In this document: positions 27,367 to 37,967 of the stretch, in pieces
Position numbering within the stretch: the stretch's first letter is position 1
How the letters are laid out: each line of letters begins with the position of its first letter
DNA from: Capnocytophaga cynodegmi DSM 19736
GTDB taxonomy: Bacteria > Bacteroidota > Bacteroidia > Flavobacteriales > Flavobacteriaceae
Assembly: GCF_000379185.1 (NCBI RefSeq)
Contig: NZ_KB900704.1
Coordinates: forward strand, 182,459 to 246,458
Length of the DNA stretch: 64,000 bases
Direction: 5' to 3'
The notes under the pieces: model-generated
The model's input: the letters and a program-made list of their open reading frames with translations, nothing else
The model's database searches: none
Told to the model about the DNA's origin: nothing
Translations under genes and position numbers: made by a program

Positions 27367-28164
27367 ATGCGAGTACATTTCATATTTAATGAAGATATTT
27401 TATTACAGAATTTAATGTCTGAACTTTCAAAAACAGATATAGTTACATCAAAAAATGAGGAAATAAACTCAAAAATTGACCTTGTTGTTGTAAGTACAGA
27501 ACTACCAGAAATTCACCCAGATATATTAAAAGCCAATAGTTTAGGGTTAAAAACTATCTTTTATCCTGAGTTTATTCGTGAATATTTTAAAAATAAAACT
27601 CGAGTTGTCATAGCAGGAAATGAAGGCAAGAAAAACATTCTTAAAATGGTGTTGCACACAATGAATTTCCACGATATTCCTATCAGCTTTTTTATTGAAA
27701 ATAAGATAGATGAAAAGAATTTTCAAATTGTAGAAGATAGTGAATTTGCATTGATTGAAGGTAACGAAAATAGCATAACAAATGACAATCTTCAGGCAAA
27801 ATTTCTCTCATATCAACCTACAGTTGCCTTAATTTCAGACATTTCTTTCGAAGAAAATTCTGAAAAATATAGCTCTTTTATTGATAGCATTACCAAAGGA
27901 GGAATTTTAATCTACAATAAGGAAGATTCTTCGTTAAAAAACATCGTTGAAACTTCTGAAAATCCAATTCGGAAGTTGGAATACAAAACACCTCATTATG
28001 AAACAGATGGAAAATCATTATTCTTAACAACTGATGAAGGGCAGCTCCTATTAGAAAATATTCAACCACAAGAAGTTATAAACATAGAAGGAGCAAAATG
28101 GATTTGCCAAAATATGGGCATAGACGAAGTAGATTTCTATGAAGCTATGGCTTCTTTCTATTAA
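27367..28164 (+). CDS. Truncated, degenerate Mur ligase (Mpl-like) protein
   Basis: The 265-residue protein resembles the N-terminal and central domains of the peptidoglycan-recycling ligase Mpl (normally about 450 residues): it starts M-R-V-H-F-I, has K-T-R-V-V-I-A-G and A-L-I-E-G, and ends G-A-K-W-I-C-Q-N-M-G-I-D-E-V-D-F-Y-E-A, where Mpl continues into its C-terminal domain. The ATP loop G-T-H-G-K-T-T has become G-N-E-G-K-K-N at about residue 85. No C-terminal domain follows downstream. A strong promoter and intact frame suggest an expressed pseudo-enzyme rather than recent decay. Confidence 0.7.
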   Translation: MRVHFIFNEDILLQNLMSELSKTDIVTSKNEEINSKIDLVVVSTELPEIHPDILKANSLGLKTIFYPEFIREYFKNKTRVVIAGNEGKKNILKMVLHTMNFHDIPISFFIENKIDEKNFQIVEDSEFALIEGNENSITNDNLQAKFLSYQPTVALISDISFEENSEKYSSFIDSITKGGILIYNKEDSSLKNIVETSENPIRKLEYKTPHYETDGKSLFLTTDEGQLLLENIQPQEVINIEGAKWICQNMGIDEVDFYEAMASFY

Positions 28165-28343
28165 CTTTCTTCCACAGTAAAACTTTAAAAAATCGTATCT
28201 TTTTCTATTTTCATCATTGGCATAACAATTGCAAGATATATATGTTTATTTGTAGTAAAACACAAATAACAAACTGATGTACAGAAATTTATTTAAGTAG
28301 AACAATTTTCATTTGTCAGAATCATTCAAACAATCCTGACATA

Positions 28344-30812
28344 ATGACACGTATAAATAATATAGAAATGATAATAGGAAATTTTGACAGCTTTTCGCCA
28401 GAATCCTTAGATAGTGATGCAGAATTCATTCCTTTAATGACACCTGAAGATGAGGAGGAAATACAGAATGAATCATTGCCTCAATCGTTGCCTATTTTGC
28501 CCTTGCGAAATATGGTTTTATTTCCTGGAGTTGTAATTCCAATTACAGCAGGGAGAGATGCTTCTATCAGGTTAATTAATGAAGCTAATGAAGGCTCAAA
28601 AACTATTGGTGTGGTTGCTCAAATTAATGAAAATGTGGAGTTTCCAAAAGGTGAAGATATTTACCATCTGGGTACAGTGGCTCGTATTCTGAGAGTTTTA
28701 AAAATGCCTGACGGAAATGTAACCATCATCATACAAGGAAAAAAACGCTTTGAAATAGATACTATTTTAGAAGAAAAACCTTACATAACAGCTACAACCA
28801 GAGAAGTAACAGAAACAAAACCGCCTCAGGAGGATAAGGAATTCAACGCCATTATTGATTCTGTAAAAGATGTAGCCACCCAAATTATTCGCGAAAATCC
28901 TAACTTGCCATCGGAAGCTACTTTTGCTATCAAAAATATTGAAAGCAACTCTTTTTTGATAAACTTTGTTTCATCAAATATGAATGCTTCTGTTGAAGAA
29001 AAACAGGAAGTGTTACAGATAAACGACCTGAAAGAAAGAGCTTTAGCTGTATTAAAATATCTGAATGTAGAACTTCAAAGATTAACGCTTCGTAATGATA
29101 TTCAGTCGAAAGTACGTTTCGATTTGGACAAACAACAACGAGACTATTTCTTGCAACAACAAATGCGAACCATTCAAGAAGAATTGGGAGGCGTATCCTA
29201 CGAAGCTGAAATAGATGAACTTAGAGCAAAGGCTAAAACAAAAAAATGGGACACGAAAATCGGAGAACATTTTGAAAAAGAGTTAAGCAAATTACAAAGA
29301 ACAAATCCGCAAAGTCCTGATTATGGAATTCAACGTAACTATCTGGAAGTAATTTTAGAGCTTCCTTGGAATGAATTCTCAAAAGATAATTTTGACCTAA
29401 AACGAGCTCAACGAATTCTCGACCAAGACCACTATGGATTGGAAGAAGTCAAACGCCGAATTATAGAATATTTGGCTGTATTGAAGTTGCGTAATGATAT
29501 GAAGTCGCCCATTTTGTGTTTTTATGGACCTCCAGGTGTTGGAAAAACTTCATTAGGAAAGTCTATTGCGAAAGCATTAAATAGGGAATATGTGCGTATG
29601 TCGCTTGGAGGTCTACGTGATGAAGCAGAGATACGCGGGCACAGGAAAACTTACATAGGTGCAATGCCAGGACGTATTTTGCAACTTCTTAAAAAAGCCA
29701 AAACCTCGAATCCTGTTTTTGTACTCGATGAGATTGACAAATTAGGTAACCATCACTCAGGTGACCCTTCTTCTGCTATGTTAGAAGTACTTGACCCTGA
29801 GCAAAATAAGGAATTTTACGACAATTTCCTTGAAATGGGTTATGACCTATCCAAAGTGATGTTTGTTGCAACAGCCAATGATTTGGGAAGTATCCAACCA
29901 GCTCTTCGTGACCGTATGGAAATCATTAATGTTACAGGCTATACCATTGAGGAAAAAATTGAAATAACAAAAAGACATCTACTTCCAAAACAAATTGAAG
30001 AACACGGATTAAAGTCTTCTGATATTCAGTTAGGAAAGAAAGAAATTGAGCGTATTGTAGAAGGGTATACACGTGAGTCAGGAGTTCGAGGACTCGAAAA
30101 ACAAATAGCAAAAGTAGTTCGAAATAGAGCCAAGTCCATCGCTTTAGAGGAAGAGTATAATGTAAAACTTACGCTCGACGACATAACCAAAATATTGGGT
30201 CCAGCTCGAATGGAACGAGATAAATACGAGGATAATGGTGTTGCTGGTGTGGTGACTGGCTTAGCTTGGACAAGTGTTGGAGGTGATATTCTCTTTATTG
30301 AATCTACTCTGTCTAAAGGAAAAGGGACACTGAACATTACGGGAAATTTAGGACAAGTAATGAAAGAATCTGCTACCATTGCATTGGAGTATATCAAAGC
30401 AAATTCAGAATCGTACAAACTTGATTATAAATTATTTGAAAATTACAACATTCATATTCACGTTCCTGAAGGGGCTACTCCAAAAGATGGACCAAGTGCA
30501 GGAATTACGATGCTCACTTCTTTGATGTCTCTTTTCACTCAAAAACGTGTTAAAAAACACTTAGCAATGACTGGAGAAATAACCTTGCGAGGCAAAGTTC
30601 TTCCAGTTGGAGGAATCAAAGAAAAAATTTTGGCCGGAAAACGAGCTGGAATAAAAGAAATTATTCTCTGCAAAGAAAATGAAAAGGATATTTTGGAAAT
30701 CAAAGAAGAATATCTTAAAGGACTTACCTTTCATTATGTTACTGAAATGGACGAAGTAATAAAAATTGCACTTACTGATAAAGATGTAAAAAATAAAAGG
30801 AATTTTCAATAA
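28344..30812 (+). CDS. lon: ATP-dependent protease Lon
   Basis: Lon degrades damaged and regulatory proteins in the cytoplasm. The 822-residue protein has the N-terminal substrate-binding domain ([13 protein letters not shown]), an AAA+ module with Walker [10 protein letters not shown] near residue 395 and Walker B F-V-L-D-E-I-D-K, and the protease domain with catalytic Ser in G-P-S-A-G near residue 718 and Lys in L-A-G-K-R-A-G. The first ATG of the frame, at 28344, gives an N-terminus of family length. Confidence 0.96.
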   Translation: MTRINNIEMIIGNFDSFSPESLDSDAEFIPLMTPEDEEEIQNESLPQSLPILPLRNMVLFPGVVIPITAGRDASIRLINEANEGSKTIGVVAQINENVEFPKGEDIYHLGTVARILRVLKMPDGNVTIIIQGKKRFEIDTILEEKPYITATTREVTETKPPQEDKEFNAIIDSVKDVATQIIRENPNLPSEATFAIKNIESNSFLINFVSSNMNASVEEKQEVLQINDLKERALAVLKYLNVELQRLTLRNDIQSKVRFDLDKQQRDYFLQQQMRTIQEELGGVSYEAEIDELRAKAKTKKWDTKIGEHFEKELSKLQRTNPQSPDYGIQRNYLEVILELPWNEFSKDNFDLKRAQRILDQDHYGLEEVKRRIIEYLAVLKLRNDMKSPILCFYGPPGVGKTSLGKSIAKALNREYVRMSLGGLRDEAEIRGHRKTYIGAMPGRILQLLKKAKTSNPVFVLDEIDKLGNHHSGDPSSAMLEVLDPEQNKEFYDNFLEMGYDLSKVMFVATANDLGSIQPALRDRMEIINVTGYTIEEKIEITKRHLLPKQIEEHGLKSSDIQLGKKEIERIVEGYTRESGVRGLEKQIAKVVRNRAKSIALEEEYNVKLTLDDITKILGPARMERDKYEDNGVAGVVTGLAWTSVGGDILFIESTLSKGKGTLNITGNLGQVMKESATIALEYIKANSESYKLDYKLFENYNIHIHVPEGATPKDGPSAGITMLTSLMSLFTQKRVKKHLAMTGEITLRGKVLPVGGIKEKILAGKRAGIKEIILCKENEKDILEIKEEYLKGLTFHYVTEMDEVIKIALTDKDVKNKRNFQ

Positions 30813-30831
30813 AATAACAATAAAATTAGTT

Positions 30832-30839
30832 TAAGTTTG
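30832..30839 (+). promoter_or_regulatory. Possible -7 box at the start of the DUF4112 gene
   Basis: TAAGTTTG fits TAnnTTTG and overlaps the TTG codon at 30837. If used, translation would have to start further downstream. Confidence 0.3.
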
Positions 30840-31328
30840 CAAGAAAATCATAGAACGCGAAAAAAAGAATTAAAAAAACTTGAGATAGAGAAAAGTACCC
30901 ATTATCAAATCATTAAAAATACAAAAAAATGGATGGATGACTATCATCTCGATGGATTGATAGGCTTGATTCCTATCGTGGGAGATATTGCAACTCAGTT
31001 TTTTAGCTATTCGTTTCTGTATGTGGCTATTGTTAAGGTAAAATCTTACCGATTGACTATGGCTATTTTACTTAATTCCCTGATTGACATACTTGTAGGA
31101 TTAATCCCGTATGCAGGAATTGTTCTTGATTTTGTGCATCGTTCTTATAAACACAATTTTGAACTGATTGTCGGATTTGTAAATGATGATAAAAAAGTCA
31201 TTCAACAGGTTAACAGACGAGCATTATGGACAACCATTGGAGTTTTTGTCGTATTAATATTAATTTTCGTGTTGATATGGCTTATAATAACTACTTTTTC
31301 AGGATTATATAAATGGATTTTCAACTAA
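30837..31328 (+). CDS. DUF4112 family membrane protein
   Basis: Up to 163 residues with a basic N-terminal helix, then L-D-G-L-I-G-L-I-P-I-V-G-D, a second L-V-G-L-I-P-Y-A-G-I-V-L-D, and a C-terminal membrane helix, the DUF4112 layout with about three hydrophobic segments. The function is unknown. The only early start codon is TTG 30837; the first ATG (30933) would remove part of the leading helix. It follows lon by 24 bp and may share its transcript. Confidence 0.75.
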   Translation: MQENHRTRKKELKKLEIEKSTHYQIIKNTKKWMDDYHLDGLIGLIPIVGDIATQFFSYSFLYVAIVKVKSYRLTMAILLNSLIDILVGLIPYAGIVLDFVHRSYKHNFELIVGFVNDDKKVIQQVNRRALWTTIGVFVVLILIFVLIWLIITTFSGLYKWIFN

Positions 31329-31374
31329 AAAACCCGAGATTTTAAATGTTCATTTTACGGATAAAGCTAAAAAG

Positions 31375-31399
31375 ACACGGCAGTTAAGTCGTGTTTTTA
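31375..31399 (+). terminator. Terminator after the DUF4112 gene
   Basis: The arms ACACG and CGTGT, extended by A/T pairs, enclose a 10-nt loop and are followed by a T-run. Confidence 0.6.
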
Positions 31400-31477
31400 T
31401 TTTTTTACTTATATATAAAATATTAAGAAATTGCTTCAAAAATAAAAACTTTTTTTCGACAAGAACTTCTTTTTTCG

Positions 31478-31485
31478 TAATTTTG
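31478..31485 (+). promoter_or_regulatory. Bacteroidota -7 box of the PNGase F-like gene
   Basis: TAATTTTG fits TAnnTTTG, 33 bp before ATG 31519; a weak TTTC lies about 20 bp upstream. Confidence 0.5.
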
Positions 31486-31518
31486 GCAATCATTTTTGAT
31501 TAACTAATTAATTTACAT

Positions 31519-32706
31519 ATGAAAAAACTTATTTTGAGGGCTTTAGCCTTACTTTTTACAATTTCTTCTTCCGCACAGGAAGCTAAAACTATCAAAGTTT
31601 TTGAAAATGCACTTGTCAATTTTTCCGAAAAAGGAGAAGTTTCCTCAGGAATTATTCGCTTACAACAAGGACGATTGTTAGTAAAAAAAGTTACAGTTCC
31701 TGAATATCGAAAAGGTACAGATGTTTCCGTTTCTGTTACAATTCGTTCTAATGGAGATACTTGGGACAAATCAGGCTCTTGTTTTGTTTTTAAAAATGAA
31801 GATTTAATAAATGTTATCAATGTAGCTCAAGGCAGCAGAAAACTTCCTTCCGAAAGCGGACACAATAATGATTATCAAGGAATTAAATCAGTTACTGGAT
31901 ACGATCTACCCATCGAGGTACTCCGATTTATGACTCCTTTTGGCGTAGGGCATTACAGTGATGAAACAAAATATCCAAGAATGCGGTATTATCGTCCTGT
32001 TTCTGTTCCAAAATGGGAAGAAAAAGTGGTTTGGACACAAGATGTTTCTCAATTGGAATCTCTGCTTACAGGAACATTCTACATCGGAATTTGGATTGAT
32101 ACTTGGACTGACAAAGGTTACCTTGCCGATGTTTCTTTAACATATTCTGGTAGACCTCGACCTAAAAAAGTAGTAACCCCTTTGATTAATACAATTTATT
32201 ATGTAAACGGACAAAAAATACCAGACCTTTTTGCTAAAACAAGCCTAAAACACACTATAAATCTAAAAAAAGATAGTAAAAACACTGAATTATACTATAT
32301 AACTACAGGTCACGGAGGGCATTCAGGTGGTGACGAATTTATAAAAATTAATAATTCAGTGTATTTTGACACAAAAAAAGTAATTGATTTTATCCCTTGG
32401 CGTGATGATTGTGCTTCATTCCGACGTTTTAACCCTTCATCAGGAGTATGGACAAAGAAAGACACTGCAATTGCTTACAATGAAAATTATGAACGCGTTA
32501 AAAAAGCTGTTGAAGAACGTTTAGCTTCTTCCGATTTATCGCGTTCCAATTGGTGCCCAGGCTCTTCAGTGGTTCCTGAAAGTGTAAAACTTGGCAATTT
32601 AAAAAAAGGAACTCACTCTTTGGAAATTGTAATTCCTGCAACAGCCAACACAGGCGACCAACAAAATCACTGGTTAGTTTCGTGTTACTTGGTTTCTGAT
32701 AAATAA
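31519..32706 (+). CDS. Peptide-N-glycosidase F-like exported enzyme
   Basis: PNGase F cleaves the bond between Asn and N-linked glycans. The 395-residue protein has a Sec signal (cut after S-S-S-A) and no lipobox. Compared from memory with the Elizabethkingia enzyme, catalytic Asp60 matches W-D in G-D-T-W-D-K, Glu206 matches Glu in G-G-D-E-F, and W-C-P-G is kept. Glu118 appears as Asp in I-W-I-D-T-W. It is alone, between its own promoter and a strong terminator. In a Capnocytophaga-like commensal it would release glycans from host glycoproteins; this is inference. Confidence 0.83.
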   Translation: MKKLILRALALLFTISSSAQEAKTIKVFENALVNFSEKGEVSSGIIRLQQGRLLVKKVTVPEYRKGTDVSVSVTIRSNGDTWDKSGSCFVFKNEDLINVINVAQGSRKLPSESGHNNDYQGIKSVTGYDLPIEVLRFMTPFGVGHYSDETKYPRMRYYRPVSVPKWEEKVVWTQDVSQLESLLTGTFYIGIWIDTWTDKGYLADVSLTYSGRPRPKKVVTPLINTIYYVNGQKIPDLFAKTSLKHTINLKKDSKNTELYYITTGHGGHSGGDEFIKINNSVYFDTKKVIDFIPWRDDCASFRRFNPSSGVWTKKDTAIAYNENYERVKKAVEERLASSDLSRSNWCPGSSVVPESVKLGNLKKGTHSLEIVIPATANTGDQQNHWLVSCYLVSDK

Positions 32707-32719
32707 TATTTTATTCCTA

Positions 32720-32766
32720 AGAAGGCTGTGTAAAAATACAAAGAATTTACACAGCCTTCTATTTTT
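32720..32766 (+). terminator. Strong terminator after the PNGase F-like gene
   Basis: The perfect arms AGAAGGCTGTGTAAA and its complement (32746-32760) are followed by ATTTTTA. Confidence 0.85.
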
Positions 32767-32923
32767 ATTGATTATTTACTAAAATAGCCAATAAAGTTAC
32801 ACTATTTTTTGTCGATAATAAAAAGATATTCTTCTAAAATTAGCCATCGTTCATCTGTTTTAATTCAAAGATTTTCAATTTTTTCTGTGTGTTTATAACA
32901 ACTATAGTTTCTACTTTTTTTGT

Positions 32924-32931
32924 TATATTTG
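32924..32931 (+). promoter_or_regulatory. Bacteroidota -7 box of the SpecificRecomb gene
   Basis: TATATTTG fits TAnnTTTG, 25 bp before ATG 32957. Confidence 0.5.
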
Positions 32932-32956
32932 CCAACTAAAAATGAAATCTTAATAT

Positions 32957-34996
32957 ATGCTAACAATAAAGCGAAGTCATCAATCAATCCGTGAAATCTT
33001 TGAAAAATATATGTCTGCTACTGAATTTGAAGACATTGATTTCATCTTTGATTTAGTCTATTATTACCGAACAAAATACACTCCCAAAACACCCATTGTC
33101 CGAATTGAAGAATTACTTTCTGAAATACGTGAAGACAAAGCAAAGGCAACGTTTTTAACTCAAAAGTTGTATTCTGTTTTCTCAAAAAAAGAGAAAACCA
33201 ATCTTTTAATCGATGCTGGTTTGCTCAGCAGCGTTTCTTTCTTCAAAGAGCTTCGTCGCCGACTTTCTCATCAACTTATTCCAGACCAGCCTTCACACAA
33301 TAGCATACAATATGTTCTGAATCAAATATTTTACAAATCTTCAGATTTTGTTTGGCTAAAGTCTGTTCCTATGGAAGACTGGCACACTCTTTTCGATGTG
33401 CTTTCTTTGCCAACGTTTTATGATGATTCCAAAGACAAAGCCACTTCCAAAGAGATTTTGTTATCAATGATGATTCTCTCACAACGAATGGGTGGATTTG
33501 CTCTTCAAACTGATGTAATGCGTATGGTTCCAGAATATTCATCACTTGAAAGCCCTTTTATTGCCATTGATGAAGAGCTCAATGCCATACATCGAAATAT
33601 GGAAGCCAAAAACAAAGCCTATTTGGATATGGAGGAATACAAGTTGGATTATAAACAACTTAACATTCTTTCCGAGCAATGTGAAAACTTTGTAGAACAA
33701 GCAGTTAACAACACATCTAAATACGGAATTTCGTTCAGTGTTAATCAAACTCTTCTACTGATTCGTCAGCAAATACAACGAATACGAAAACTTTATAATT
33801 TCTTGTTTATCAGCAACGAAGAAGAGAAACGAACAAAAACAATTCAGTTTTATTTGAATTTGGTAAAGACCAATGCTAAAAAAAATAACGTTCGTAAACT
33901 AATAAATGATAGTGTTTACAATATCACTTACGAAATTACAAATTACACAGGAAAAACGGGAGAACATTACATTACTTCTGGAAGCAAAGAATATTTCAGT
34001 ATGTTCAAAACGGCATTGTGGGGTGGTGTTATTGTGGGATTTATGTGTTTAGCAAAATTATTTTTATCCAAATTAAACACAAGTGAATTCATTTATGCAT
34101 TGAATTATAGTTTGAATTATGCTATTGGATTCGTAATCATTTATTTAGCTGGAGCAACATTAGCCACCAAACAACCCGCTATGACGGCTTCAACTATTGC
34201 CAAAACCTTAGAAAACCTAAATACGAACGATAAAAAGAAAAAAGAAAAGCAATATTTAGAATTTTCGGCATTATTTACAAAGCTTTTCCGTTCACAATTT
34301 ATCGCCTTTGCAGGAAACGTTTTAGCAGCCTTTCCCGTAAGTTTACTACTTATTTGGGGGCTTTTTTATCTAACAGGTTACAACTTAGCTGAATCAAAAA
34401 GTGATAAATTACTGGCAGAATTGGATATACGCCAAACGCCTGTTTTTCTGCATTCGTGTATTGCGGGGGTTTTTCTATTTCTTTCTGGAATTATTGCAGG
34501 AAATGTGGCAAGTGTTAATAACTTCAACAATTTTTACTATCGATTATCGGAACACCCCGTATTAAAAGGAGTTTTTGGTAAGGAAAAGATGATAAAAATT
34601 TCTGGTTGGATGCAAAAAAAATGGCCTGGAATCATTTCTAACATTTGGTTTGGTTTTTTTATGGGTTGTACTGGTGTTGTAGGAACATTTTTAGGATTAG
34701 ATTTGGATATTCGTCACATTACATTCGCAAGTGGAAGTTTAGCTTTAGGTTTGTTCGGAGCTGGATTTGAGGTAACTTTAAACATATTAGTTTGGACAAT
34801 TATTGGTATTTTCATCATAGGATTTGGGAATTTTATTGTTAGTTTTTCATTATCTCTGTGGATAGCTTTACGCTCACGTGAAGTTCCTCTTTATGAGTTA
34901 AAGAACCTAACTAAATCCGTTTGGATTCGTTTTAAAGAAAACCCTATGGCTTTTTTCTTTCCCGTAGGTAATGGAGAAAAAGATAATCAGAAATAA
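32957..34996 (+). CDS. SpecificRecomb (Gcr) family membrane protein
   Basis: The 679-residue protein matches the family labelled 'site-specific recombinase' after gonococcal Gcr. The N-terminal half (about 1-340) is soluble and helical, with L-S-Q-R-M-G-G. The C-terminal half has six or seven membrane helices with A-K-Q-P-A-M-T-A-S and F-F-M-G-C-T-G-V-V-G-T-F-L-G-L-D-L-D-I-R-H, which I recall as family-typical. No Ser or Tyr recombinase motif is visible, and a multi-pass membrane protein is an unlikely DNA recombinase, so the name may mislead. Confidence 0.8.
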   Translation: MLTIKRSHQSIREIFEKYMSATEFEDIDFIFDLVYYYRTKYTPKTPIVRIEELLSEIREDKAKATFLTQKLYSVFSKKEKTNLLIDAGLLSSVSFFKELRRRLSHQLIPDQPSHNSIQYVLNQIFYKSSDFVWLKSVPMEDWHTLFDVLSLPTFYDDSKDKATSKEILLSMMILSQRMGGFALQTDVMRMVPEYSSLESPFIAIDEELNAIHRNMEAKNKAYLDMEEYKLDYKQLNILSEQCENFVEQAVNNTSKYGISFSVNQTLLLIRQQIQRIRKLYNFLFISNEEEKRTKTIQFYLNLVKTNAKKNNVRKLINDSVYNITYEITNYTGKTGEHYITSGSKEYFSMFKTALWGGVIVGFMCLAKLFLSKLNTSEFIYALNYSLNYAIGFVIIYLAGATLATKQPAMTASTIAKTLENLNTNDKKKKEKQYLEFSALFTKLFRSQFIAFAGNVLAAFPVSLLLIWGLFYLTGYNLAESKSDKLLAELDIRQTPVFLHSCIAGVFLFLSGIIAGNVASVNNFNNFYYRLSEHPVLKGVFGKEKMIKISGWMQKKWPGIISNIWFGFFMGCTGVVGTFLGLDLDIRHITFASGSLALGLFGAGFEVTLNILVWTIIGIFIIGFGNFIVSFSLSLWIALRSREVPLYELKNLTKSVWIRFKENPMAFFFPVGNGEKDNQK

Positions 34997-35044
34997 TTTT
35001 TTAATCACTTAACAAATTATTTAACAACAAGTTAAACAAAAACA

Positions 35045-37954
35045 ATGAAATACAAAATTTTTATATTATTCTTTATCATTCAAAATATTTCTGCCCAAAA
35101 AATAAATCCTTTGGTTACAAAAGATGAACAAGAACAAAAAAAATGGGTTGAAAATACATACAAAAATATGTCTTTAGATGAAAAAATAGGGCAATTATTT
35201 ATGATTTCCGTTTTTTCAAGCCAAATTGGAACTAAAAATACAGAATACATTAAAGAATTAATCAAAAAATACCACATAGGAGGCATTATTTTCTCAAAAG
35301 GAGGACCAAAACGCCAAGCAAAAATAACAAATGAATATCAATCTTTGTCAAAAATTCCTTTATTTATGGCCATGGATGCTGAATGGGGATTGGCAATGCG
35401 GTTGGACTCCACTTTCGCTTACCCTTGGAATATGACTATGGGAGCTGTGAAAAATAACGAACTTATTGAACGAGCTGGTTTCCGTATTGGTGAACATTGC
35501 CGACAACTTGGTATGCAATTTAATTTCGCACCAGATATTGATGTAAACACAAATCCAGCTAATCCAATCATCGGAAATCGTTCCTTTGGAGAAGACAAAC
35601 AAAATGTGGCTCTTAAAGGAATTGCTTTCACAAAAGGAATGCAATCTGCTGGAGTTCTGGGAAGTGCAAAGCATTTTCCTGGTCACGGCGACACATCAAA
35701 AGACTCACATAAAACCCTACCGCTAATTGATTTTCCTTCCGAAAGACTTCACGAAATAGAAATGTATCCTTTCAGAGAATTAATAAATAATGGCGTTGCC
35801 AGTGTAATGGTTGGGCATCTGAATATTCCATCACTTGAGTCAAAAGTAGGGCTTCCTTCTTCCCTATCTCACCATATTATTACTGATATTCTGAAAACTC
35901 AGATGGGTTTTGAAGGTTTAGTTTATACCGATGCGTTGGGAATGAAAGGTGTTTCAGAATATTTGCCTGTAGGTGAAGTGGAAGTGGCAGCTTTTTTGGC
36001 AGGAAATGATATTCTGCTAATGCCCGAAAATCTCGTTAAAGGTTTTGAAGCGATAAAGAAAGCTTACCAAAATAAGAAAATTACTGAAGAACGTTTGGCG
36101 TATTCTGTGAAAAAAATATTAATGGCAAAATACAAAGTTGGTTTATACAAATTTGAGCTTCTGAATTTAGAAACTCTTCATCAGAATTTACATACACTTG
36201 AAGATGATTTACTTCTGGAAGAAATCTTTGAAAACGCTTTGACTGTTGCCAAAAATGAAAATAAATTATTACCTATCAGAAATTTAGATAAAGAAAAAAT
36301 TGCTTATATAAAATTCGGAAATGATAGCGGTTGGACATTTTATACCAATCTGCGAAAGTATGCTGATGTGGCAATTATTGAGCCAAAATCTACAGAACAA
36401 TTACTGAAGAATATCGAACCATATCAAACAATTGTTATTGGTCTGCACAAACCAAATAAAACGCCTTGGGACGCCTATAAATTCACAAAGGAAGAACTTA
36501 TTTGGCTGGAAGAAATCGCTAAGAAAAAGAAAGTAATTCTTTCTATTTTCACCCGACCTTATGCTTTGTTAGATGTAAAAAATTTAACAAATATTGAAAG
36601 CATCATTGTCTCATACCAAAATCACAAAGTTGCCCAAGAAAAAACCGCTCAACTCATCTTTGGAGCTATTGAAGGAAAAGGCGTTTTACCAGTCTCGGCA
36701 CACCCCGAACTACCTGTAAATACGTCTGTTAGCACACCAAAAATTGGTCGTTTATCCTATGGATTACCTGAAAGTGTAGGGCTGAGTTCAAAAAAATTAA
36801 GTTCTATTGATAGCATTGCTCAAGTAGTTCTTAACAAAAGAATGGCTCCTGGAATGCAAATTTTAGTAGCAAAACAAGGAAAAATTGTATATCGAAAAAA
36901 TTTTGGCACACTTGACTATAACGAAAAAAATTTAGTAAAGGACAATTCCATTTATGACCTTGCCTCTCTTACCAAAATTTTGGTTACCTTACCCGAATTA
37001 ATGAAAATATACGCCCAAGAAGGATTCAACATAAATTCTTCCTTTTCTGACTTACTTCCTGAATTAAGAAACACCAATAAAGGAAATTTGAAAATGATGA
37101 ACGTTTTATCTCATTATGCACAGTTTCCTTCGTGGATACCTTTCTATCTTAAGACACTCGACGTTCAAAAAAAGCCACTAAAAGAAATTTATAGCAATGT
37201 AAAAACTGATGATTTTTCAGTTCAGGTAGCAAAAAATCTTTACATAAAGAAAGATTATCATAATTTCATTTATCAACAAATTGATGATTGTAACCTCATC
37301 AAAAGAAAAAAATATTTGTATAGTGACTTGCCTTATTATTATTTCAAAAAGTATATTGAAAAGAAGTCAAATAGTTCACTTTCAGAAGCAATCCAAAAAG
37401 ATTTTTATCGTAATATGGGAGCGTATCATCTTACCTATTTCCCTTTGGAACACTTTCCTTTAGGAAATATTGCTCCCTCTGAGGTTGATAATTATTTCCG
37501 TAGGCAGGAAATACGCGGGTACGTACACGACCAAGGAGCGGCAATGCTTGGTGGTGTGGGCGGACACGCTGGGCTTTTCGGTAATGCAGATGATGTGGCA
37601 AAAATGATGCAAATGTTCTTACAAAAAGGCTATTATGGAGGGGAATGGTATTTACAACCGCAAATTGTTAATTTATTCAATACGTGTATGTTCTGTAGTG
37701 AAAATAACCGCAGAGGATTAGGGTTTGACAAACCACAAATTGATGGAGAGGGTCCCACTTGTGGTTGTGTTCCTATGTCTAGTTTTGGTCATACGGGTTT
37801 TACAGGCACATATGCCTGGGCAGATCCTGATAATGAAATAGTTATTGTATTTTTATCCAACAGAACCTTCCCAACTGCTGAAAATAACTTATTAATTAAA
37901 GAAAATATCCGACCTAAAATTCAACGAATTGTCTACAATGCCATTATAAACTGA
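35045..37954 (+). CDS. GH3 beta-N-acetylglucosaminidase fused to a class C beta-lactamase-like domain
   Basis: The 969-residue secreted protein has a signal peptide, then a NagZ-like GH3 domain (about 40-370) with K-H-F-P-G-H-G-D-T, D-S-H and nucleophile Asp in V-Y-T-D-A-L-G-M-K-G. A GH3 C-terminal-type region follows to about 560. The serine hydrolase domain (about 580-960) has S-L-T-K (SxxK), Y-S-D and H-T-G-F-T-G. Such fusions are common in Bacteroidota and probably act on peptidoglycan or its fragments: the first part removes GlcNAc and the second may be an amidase or esterase. It lies 48 bp after the SpecificRecomb gene. Confidence 0.87.
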   Translation: MKYKIFILFFIIQNISAQKINPLVTKDEQEQKKWVENTYKNMSLDEKIGQLFMISVFSSQIGTKNTEYIKELIKKYHIGGIIFSKGGPKRQAKITNEYQSLSKIPLFMAMDAEWGLAMRLDSTFAYPWNMTMGAVKNNELIERAGFRIGEHCRQLGMQFNFAPDIDVNTNPANPIIGNRSFGEDKQNVALKGIAFTKGMQSAGVLGSAKHFPGHGDTSKDSHKTLPLIDFPSERLHEIEMYPFRELINNGVASVMVGHLNIPSLESKVGLPSSLSHHIITDILKTQMGFEGLVYTDALGMKGVSEYLPVGEVEVAAFLAGNDILLMPENLVKGFEAIKKAYQNKKITEERLAYSVKKILMAKYKVGLYKFELLNLETLHQNLHTLEDDLLLEEIFENALTVAKNENKLLPIRNLDKEKIAYIKFGNDSGWTFYTNLRKYADVAIIEPKSTEQLLKNIEPYQTIVIGLHKPNKTPWDAYKFTKEELIWLEEIAKKKKVILSIFTRPYALLDVKNLTNIESIIVSYQNHKVAQEKTAQLIFGAIEGKGVLPVSAHPELPVNTSVSTPKIGRLSYGLPESVGLSSKKLSSIDSIAQVVLNKRMAPGMQILVAKQGKIVYRKNFGTLDYNEKNLVKDNSIYDLASLTKILVTLPELMKIYAQEGFNINSSFSDLLPELRNTNKGNLKMMNVLSHYAQFPSWIPFYLKTLDVQKKPLKEIYSNVKTDDFSVQVAKNLYIKKDYHNFIYQQIDDCNLIKRKKYLYSDLPYYYFKKYIEKKSNSSLSEAIQKDFYRNMGAYHLTYFPLEHFPLGNIAPSEVDNYFRRQEIRGYVHDQGAAMLGGVGGHAGLFGNADDVAKMMQMFLQKGYYGGEWYLQPQIVNLFNTCMFCSENNRRGLGFDKPQIDGEGPTCGCVPMSSFGHTGFTGTYAWADPDNEIVIVFLSNRTFPTAENNLLIKENIRPKIQRIVYNAIIN

Positions 37955-37967
37955 TTAGAAGACATAT

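Noticed and set aside
32957..34996. SpecificRecomb gene as part of a mobile element
   Set aside because: It has no recombinase catalytic motif, no att-like repeats and no mobile cargo around it.
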